This document shows positions 15,205 to 19,138 of a stretch of 19,138 nt of DNA, piece after piece. The translations under genes were made by a program, and so were the position numbers. This DNA is from Treponema_I sp045631425 (GTDB lineage Bacteria > Spirochaetota > Spirochaetia > Treponematales > Treponemataceae). Each line of letters opens with the position of its first letter. The first letter of the stretch is position 1. The stretch lies in NCBI GenBank assembly GCA_045631425.1, contig JAZQUR010000099.1, forward strand, positions 1 through 19,138. The letters are read 5' to 3'. The notes beneath the pieces were generated by a model that searched no databases, was not told where the DNA came from, and was given only the letters and a program-made list of their open reading frames with translations.

Positions 15205-15246
15205 GAAACAATACTATATTGATAAATGAACCTTAAGGAGAAATCG

Positions 15247-17022
15247 ATGAATAAAGACGAAATCATTGCAAGAGCAAAAGCTTACATTGAAGCAGAAAAA
15301 GATGCTGGTTTCAAAAAAGAAGTTGAAGATTTAATTGCAAATGCTGATGCAAACCTAAATGAACTAGAAGATAGATTTTATAGAAATCTAGAATTCGGAA
15401 CAGGTGGTCTACGGGGCGTTATTGGTGGTGGTACAAACCGCATGAATACATTTGTTATTAACAATGCAACACAAGGTCTTGCAAACTATTTTATTAAAAC
15501 TTTCCCAGAAAAAGCTGCAAAAGGTGAGTTAAGTGCTGTTGTTGCTTATGATTCACGTCGCTATTCTGACGTTTTCGCAGAAGCAACTGCTTTAATCTTC
15601 GCTGCAAATGGTTTTAAAACATATCTTTTCACAGGTTTACGCCCAACTCCAGAACTTTCTTTCGCAATCCGTACTTTAGGATGTGATACAGGTGTTGTTG
15701 TTACAGCTTCTCACAATCCACCACAATACAACGGATACAAAGCTTACTGGAATGACGGTGCTCAAGTTATCGAACCACATGATGTTGGTATCATTGATGA
15801 AGTAAACGCTGTTGCAGAAGTTAAAACTATTTCAAAAGAAGATGCAATCAAATCTGGAAAACTTGTTTTAATTGATTCTCTAATCGATGAAAAATATTGG
15901 GAAATGTGTAAAGCTCAACTTTTCCGCCCAGAATTAATCAAAGAAAAGGCAAAAGAAGTTAAAATCGTATATACACCATTACACGGAACAGGTGCAATGC
16001 ACGTTGAAAAAGTTCTTGGTGATTTAGGACTAAAAGTTATCACAGTTCCAGAACAAAGAGAACCAGATGGAAACTTCCCAACTGTAGAAAAACCAAACCC
16101 AGAAGAAGCTCCAGCACTAAAAATGGCTGTTGAACTTGCAGAAAAAGAAAAAGCTGATGTTGTAATGGCTACAGACCCTGACTCAGACCGCTTCGGTAGT
16201 GCAGTTCCTGGAAAAGACGGAAAATACGTTCTAATTTCTGGTAACCAAATGGGTGTTCTTCTTGCTGATTACATTATCCACTCAAGAAAAGAACTTGGAA
16301 AAATGCCAGCAAATCCTGGAATGATTCGTTCTATCGTTACAGCGCCAATGGTTGACAAAATTTGTGCAAAAAATGGTGTAAAACTTGATGAATGTCTAAC
16401 TGGTTTCAAATGGATTGCAAATGTTATGGCTGGTTATGAAAAAACTGGAAGCAATAACTACATCTTCGGATTTGAAGAAAGCTACGGATACAACGTTGAA
16501 ACTGATGTTCGCGACAAGGACGGTGTTTCAGCAGCAGCAATGTGTGCAGAAATGACACTTTACTGGCGTTCAGTTGGAAAATCTCTACTAGAAAGACTTG
16601 AAGAACTTTATACAGAATACGGCTACTACCAAGATGTTTCTATTGCTAAAAACTTCCCAGGAAGTTCTGGTGTAGACACAATGAAAGGTATTATGGCAAA
16701 TCTACGTAAAGACGGTCTAAAAACTCTTGGTGGAAAGAAAGTTGTAAAAATCCGTGACGTAGGTCAACAAATTATTTACGACCCAGCAAATCCAGATGCA
16801 AAAGAAAAACTAGATTTACCATCAAGCAACGTACTACAATTCTTCCTAGAAGGTGGAACAGTTGTTTCTGCTCGTCCATCTGGAACAGAACCAAAAATCA
16901 AATTCTACGTAAACGCAACAGTTTCTGTAGAAAATGGTTTGGATGCTGCAAAGAAAGAAGCAAACGAACTTTGTGCAGCAATCGAAAAAGAAATCAATTC
17001 TATTTTGGATTCAGCTAACTAG
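15247..17022 (+). CDS. Phosphoglucomutase/phosphomannomutase (alpha-D-phosphohexomutase)
   Basis: Interconverts hexose 1- and 6-phosphates, feeding glycolysis and nucleotide-sugar synthesis for the envelope. It has 591 residues, in the range of the long PgcA/PGM2-like group. The phosphoserine loop TASHNPPQYNGYK has Ser155. The magnesium loop is DPDSDR (310-315), with Asp310, 312 and 314. The sugar-choice loop is GFEESYG (408-414) and the phosphate site RPSGTEPK (543-550). All four domains' motifs are intact. AAGGAG at 15235-15240 sits six bases before the ATG at 15247, so I prefer it over the ATG seven codons upstream. Whether glucose or mannose phosphate is preferred cannot be read from the motifs. 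Codons look cleaner than in the unknown genes, suggesting high expression. Confidence 0.94.
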   Translation: MNKDEIIARAKAYIEAEKDAGFKKEVEDLIANADANLNELEDRFYRNLEFGTGGLRGVIGGGTNRMNTFVINNATQGLANYFIKTFPEKAAKGELSAVVAYDSRRYSDVFAEATALIFAANGFKTYLFTGLRPTPELSFAIRTLGCDTGVVVTASHNPPQYNGYKAYWNDGAQVIEPHDVGIIDEVNAVAEVKTISKEDAIKSGKLVLIDSLIDEKYWEMCKAQLFRPELIKEKAKEVKIVYTPLHGTGAMHVEKVLGDLGLKVITVPEQREPDGNFPTVEKPNPEEAPALKMAVELAEKEKADVVMATDPDSDRFGSAVPGKDGKYVLISGNQMGVLLADYIIHSRKELGKMPANPGMIRSIVTAPMVDKICAKNGVKLDECLTGFKWIANVMAGYEKTGSNNYIFGFEESYGYNVETDVRDKDGVSAAAMCAEMTLYWRSVGKSLLERLEELYTEYGYYQDVSIAKNFPGSSGVDTMKGIMANLRKDGLKTLGGKKVVKIRDVGQQIIYDPANPDAKEKLDLPSSNVLQFFLEGGTVVSARPSGTEPKIKFYVNATVSVENGLDAAKKEANELCAAIEKEINSILDSAN

Positions 17023-17603
17023 TGAAATTTATAAAACAACTTCTCCATTCTTATTTGGATGGAGAAGTTTTTACCGCTTTTGATACAGAAACCACAGGTC
17101 TCAGTTCAAAATATGAGAAAATCATAGAAATTGGAGCTGTAAAGTTTGATAAAAACGGAATTATAGACACATATTCTGTATTGATAAATCCTGAAAAAAC
17201 TATTTCCTCTGAAATCACTCGTATAACAGGCATTACAAACGAGATGGTTGCTGATTGTAAAACATTTTCCGAAATCGCACCTTCTTTTTTGAATTTTATT
17301 AACGAAACAAAGCTTATTGCTCACAATGCAACTTTTGATGTTAATTTTGTTAATGCTGAGCTTGAAAAAACTCCTTATAAAAATCTTTCAAAAGGGCAAT
17401 GTAACGCTTTAGATACTGTAAAAATCTCTCGTAAGGTTTTTCCAGGATTGCCTTTCTACAAACTTCAATATTTAGCTTCCCATTTTGGTATAAAAGTTGA
17501 TGCTGCTCACCGTGCTTATGACGATGCTAGAGTTTGTATGGAGCTTTTCCAAATCTGTCTTAAACAGGCAGAATCATTTTTTTGCACTACAAATCTTTTT
17601 TAA
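17022..17603 (+). CDS. DEDDh 3'-5' exonuclease (DnaQ/RNase T fold)
   Basis: A 193-residue single-domain exonuclease resembling the proofreading epsilon subunit. Exo I is FDTETTG (Asp21, Glu23), Exo II is HNATFD (Asp106) and Exo III is HRAYDDA (His163, Asp168), all acidic ligands and the catalytic His present. It could be the DNA polymerase III epsilon chain or a stand-alone nuclease; the lack of a C-terminal extension leaves this open. The start is a GTG sharing one base with the preceding TAG and has no ribosome binding site, so translation is probably coupled. No later start precedes the DTETTG motif. A terminator-like hairpin lies within codons 6-17. Confidence 0.9.
   Translation: MKFIKQLLHSYLDGEVFTAFDTETTGLSSKYEKIIEIGAVKFDKNGIIDTYSVLINPEKTISSEITRITGITNEMVADCKTFSEIAPSFLNFINETKLIAHNATFDVNFVNAELEKTPYKNLSKGQCNALDTVKISRKVFPGLPFYKLQYLASHFGIKVDAAHRAYDDARVCMELFQICLKQAESFFCTTNLF
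17038..17072 (+). terminator. Terminator-like hairpin inside the start of the exonuclease gene
   Basis: AACTTCTCCAT (17038-17048), ten-base loop, ATGGAGAAGTT (17059-17069), an 11-bp perfect stem running into TTTTT (17068-17072). It lies 16 bases after the phosphohexomutase stop codon but within the exonuclease reading frame. It may end or attenuate the upstream transcript. Confidence 0.6.
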
Positions 17604-17614
17604 CGGAAATTCCT

Positions 17615-18373
17615 ATGTTTAATGTTGTCATTTTTACAGGTGGCGAAACTTGTGACGCAGCTCATGGAGAACATTGGCTAAAATCAATTTCCATAGATTA
17701 CATAATTGCTGCTGATTCTGGTTTTGAAAACTCCATGAAATTCCAAAAATCTCCAAATCTTGTGGTAGGTGATTTTGACAGTACCAGCAAAGAAAATGTT
17801 ATGAAATATTTAGAAAGCAACAAAGCTAAATATTTGGGAGAAAGCCAACCAAAAATTCAGTGTTGGCACAAAGATAAAGATTTTACAGACACTGAACTTG
17901 CATTGATGGAAGCAAAAAAGTATCAGATTGAATATGAGCATAATTCTGAAAAATCAGGGCAAAGCAATTTGTACACAATTTTGGTTGGCGGTGACGGTGG
18001 AAGGCTTGATCATCTTTTTGGAATTCATAACATTTTTACATCTGAAAATTATCCCAATGTTTGGCTTGGAAAAGAACAGGCGATAATTTGCTTGGATTCG
18101 GAAAGTGATTTTAACACATTGGAAGTGACAAATCTAACTGAAAACTCCATGATTTCTGTATTTCCTGTTTTTACAAATAATTACGAAAAATCAAAATATC
18201 AAATCATATCTGAAAATCTAAAATGGGATATTGGAAACCTTTTGTGGAATGAAAATCAAATCAGTTTAAGCAACCGAATTTCAAATTCTGAAAATGGCAA
18301 ATGCAAACTGTCTTCAAAATACGGGCGATTTTTGGTTTTTATTCCCTTGTATGCAAAAATTTCTTGGAGCTAG
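17615..18373 (+). CDS. Thiamine pyrophosphokinase
   Basis: Transfers pyrophosphate from ATP to thiamine to make the cofactor thiamine diphosphate. It has 252 residues, somewhat longer than the usual 210-220. The family motifs are AADSGFE (32-38), VGDFDS (51-56), DKDFTDTELAL (87-97) and GGDGGRLDH (125-133). The C-terminal beta-sandwich that completes the active site is divergent. The ATG at 17615 has GGAA six bases upstream. An in-frame TTG at 17582 would overlap the exonuclease and I rejected it. I see no thiamine riboswitch in the 11 bases before it. The gene is convergent with the CPBP gene, and the two stop codons share CTAG. Confidence 0.92.
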   Translation: MFNVVIFTGGETCDAAHGEHWLKSISIDYIIAADSGFENSMKFQKSPNLVVGDFDSTSKENVMKYLESNKAKYLGESQPKIQCWHKDKDFTDTELALMEAKKYQIEYEHNSEKSGQSNLYTILVGGDGGRLDHLFGIHNIFTSENYPNVWLGKEQAIICLDSESDFNTLEVTNLTENSMISVFPVFTNNYEKSKYQIISENLKWDIGNLLWNENQISLSNRISNSENGKCKLSSKYGRFLVFIPLYAKISWS

Positions 18374-19023
18374 AAAACCATCAAGGAATATAAAGTTAGA
18401 TTGTAAATAAAATGCACAATGCTGCTTGGAAAAATTGACTTTGTTTTTATCACTAAAAATCGAAGGATGATTCCTGCAATTAAAGCGTTTAAAACTGCAA
18501 AAATCCCCATGTATAAGTGACCAAAAGCAAAAAGCAACAGCGACAAAATTTCTGCCACGAAAAATCGGAATTTTTCTTTTATTGGGGATTTTACCATATT
18601 CTCCAAAAATTTTGATATTAATCCTTGTAAATAATTTCTGTACATGTTTTCTTCGTAAAAAGCGTAAAGTCCCATTCCCAAGATTTGAAAAATATGACCG
18701 AGAACACCTTTTGAATAATCAACTTTTATAGTTTGAGATTTTGATATCCATTGCCAAAAAAATCCGTTTCCAAAAAGCAAAATCAACGTAATTATCGATA
18801 ATAGAAGAACTTTTGAGAAGTTTGATTTTTGTTGATTTTCTGATGTTTTGCAACTAACTGATAAAGATTTGCTTCTGATAAAACAGTAAATCCCCAAAAA
18901 TCCATAAATAAGAAAATGAAAAAGATTAAATTCTACAAAACCAAGGGTTGGACTTTCTGTTGTAAAAATTGGAGGCAAAACAAAAATTGTTAAGATAAGA
19001 AAAAGCTCAAGAAAATAATACAT
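18370..19023 (-). CDS. CPBP-family intramembrane metalloprotease (CAAX/Abi, PF02517-like)
   Basis: A 217-residue polytopic membrane protein with about six to seven hydrophobic spans. It has the three family motifs in order: EENMYR with Glu124-Glu125 and Arg129, FAFGH with Phe165 and His169, and HFIYN with His204 and Asn208. These are the proposed metal and catalytic positions of the Abi/CAAX protease family. Members process prenylated proteins in eukaryotes; in bacteria several are linked to peptide maturation, immunity or envelope control, but the substrate here is unknown. GGA lies four bases before the ATG. The neighbours give no hint of a bacteriocin cluster. Confidence 0.85.
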   Translation of the reverse strand: MYYFLELFLILTIFVLPPIFTTESPTLGFVEFNLFHFLIYGFLGIYCFIRSKSLSVSCKTSENQQKSNFSKVLLLSIITLILLFGNGFFWQWISKSQTIKVDYSKGVLGHIFQILGMGLYAFYEENMYRNYLQGLISKFLENMVKSPIKEKFRFFVAEILSLLLFAFGHLYMGIFAVLNALIAGIILRFLVIKTKSIFPSSIVHFIYNLTLYSLMVF

Positions 19024-19038
19024 AATTCCAAATAAATA

Positions 19039-19047
19039 TGATATAAT
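19039..19047 (+). promoter_or_regulatory. Extended -10 element of the gene at the right edge
   Basis: TGATATAAT (19039-19047) is a consensus extended -10 (TG, one base, TATAAT). No good -35 box is seen 17 bases upstream, as extended -10 promoters allow. Confidence 0.45.
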
Positions 19048-19062
19048 AATGTGAAAAATTCA

Positions 19063-19138
19063 ATGGAAGAAAGAAAAATTCCTTTTTGCCTTGAAATTTT
19101 AAATCAATATAGGTGGTCAGGGGACCTTTCACTTAAAT
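19063..19138 (+). CDS. Start of an unknown gene, cut by window edge
   Basis: An ATG at 19063 opens a frame of 25 codons to the window end, with MEERKIPFCLEILNQY then RWSGDLSLK. An in-frame GTG four codons upstream (19051) is possible but lies only three bases after the -10 box. No ribosome binding site is visible. Too short to assign; called only because a promoter element precedes it and the frame stays open. Confidence 0.4.
   Translation, partial: MEERKIPFCLEILNQYRWSGDLSLK

Noticed and set aside
17582..17614. Thiamine riboswitch or longer N-terminus before the thiamine pyrophosphokinase
   Set aside because: Only 11 bases separate it from the exonuclease gene and none of the conserved TPP-riboswitch segments is present; the TTG start lacks a ribosome binding site.
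1..19138. CRISPR array, tRNA, rRNA, insertion sequence or prophage
   Set aside because: No regularly spaced repeats, cloverleaf with TTCGA-type arm, transposase motif or phage gene was found on reading through the window.

Overview
The window is AT-rich chromosomal DNA, densely packed with genes on both strands. It most resembles a host-associated spirochaete of the Treponema type. The grounds are the base composition, a lipoprotein with a loose LFSC lipobox, a very large predicted outer-membrane beta-barrel, and the housekeeping genes present. The genus is an inference; no rRNA or other decisive marker is present. I see no phage, insertion sequence, CRISPR array or tRNA.

Layout: (1) 1-240 (-) is the start of a CCA-adding/poly(A) polymerase. 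It is followed by a GC-rich island (about 289-426) that is continuously open in the same frame. (2) 512-1711 (+) is an NADP-type isocitrate dehydrogenase ending at a clear bidirectional terminator. (3) 1837-3047 (-) is a two-gene operon: a pentapeptide-repeat protein and a metallo-beta-lactamase-fold hydrolase with an altered metal motif. (4) 3122-3964 (+) is glutamate racemase, divergent from that operon with interleaved promoters. (5) 3988-11423 (-) is a two-ORF operon: a 641-residue membrane protein, then a 1837-residue ORF. The long ORF joins a complete DNA polymerase IV to an internal signal peptide and an approximately 1430-residue beta-barrel-like protein. (6) 11556-14024 (+) is an operon of a GHKL-ATPase-like protein, a lipoprotein and TrmB. 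(7) 14109-18373 (+) holds trpS, a phosphoglucomutase/phosphomannomutase, a DEDDh exonuclease and a thiamine pyrophosphokinase. (8) 18370-19023 (-) is a CPBP-family membrane protease, and a new gene starts at the right edge.

Most genes are core metabolism or information processing: tRNA maturation and charging, 2-oxoglutarate supply, D-glutamate for peptidoglycan, sugar phosphates, thiamine diphosphate. The unusual part is the dinB region. The junction has the form expected of an ancestral four-base ATGA gene overlap in which one extra A in a seven-A tract put the two genes in one frame, and the second gene's ATG became ATA. Whether the cell makes one chimera, two proteins, or both through slippage is the most interesting open question here.

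A second theme is initiation. At least three minus-strand genes have well-formed -35/-10 boxes only 6-7 bases before the ATG, which predicts leaderless mRNAs. Most plus-strand genes have normal Shine-Dalgarno sites.
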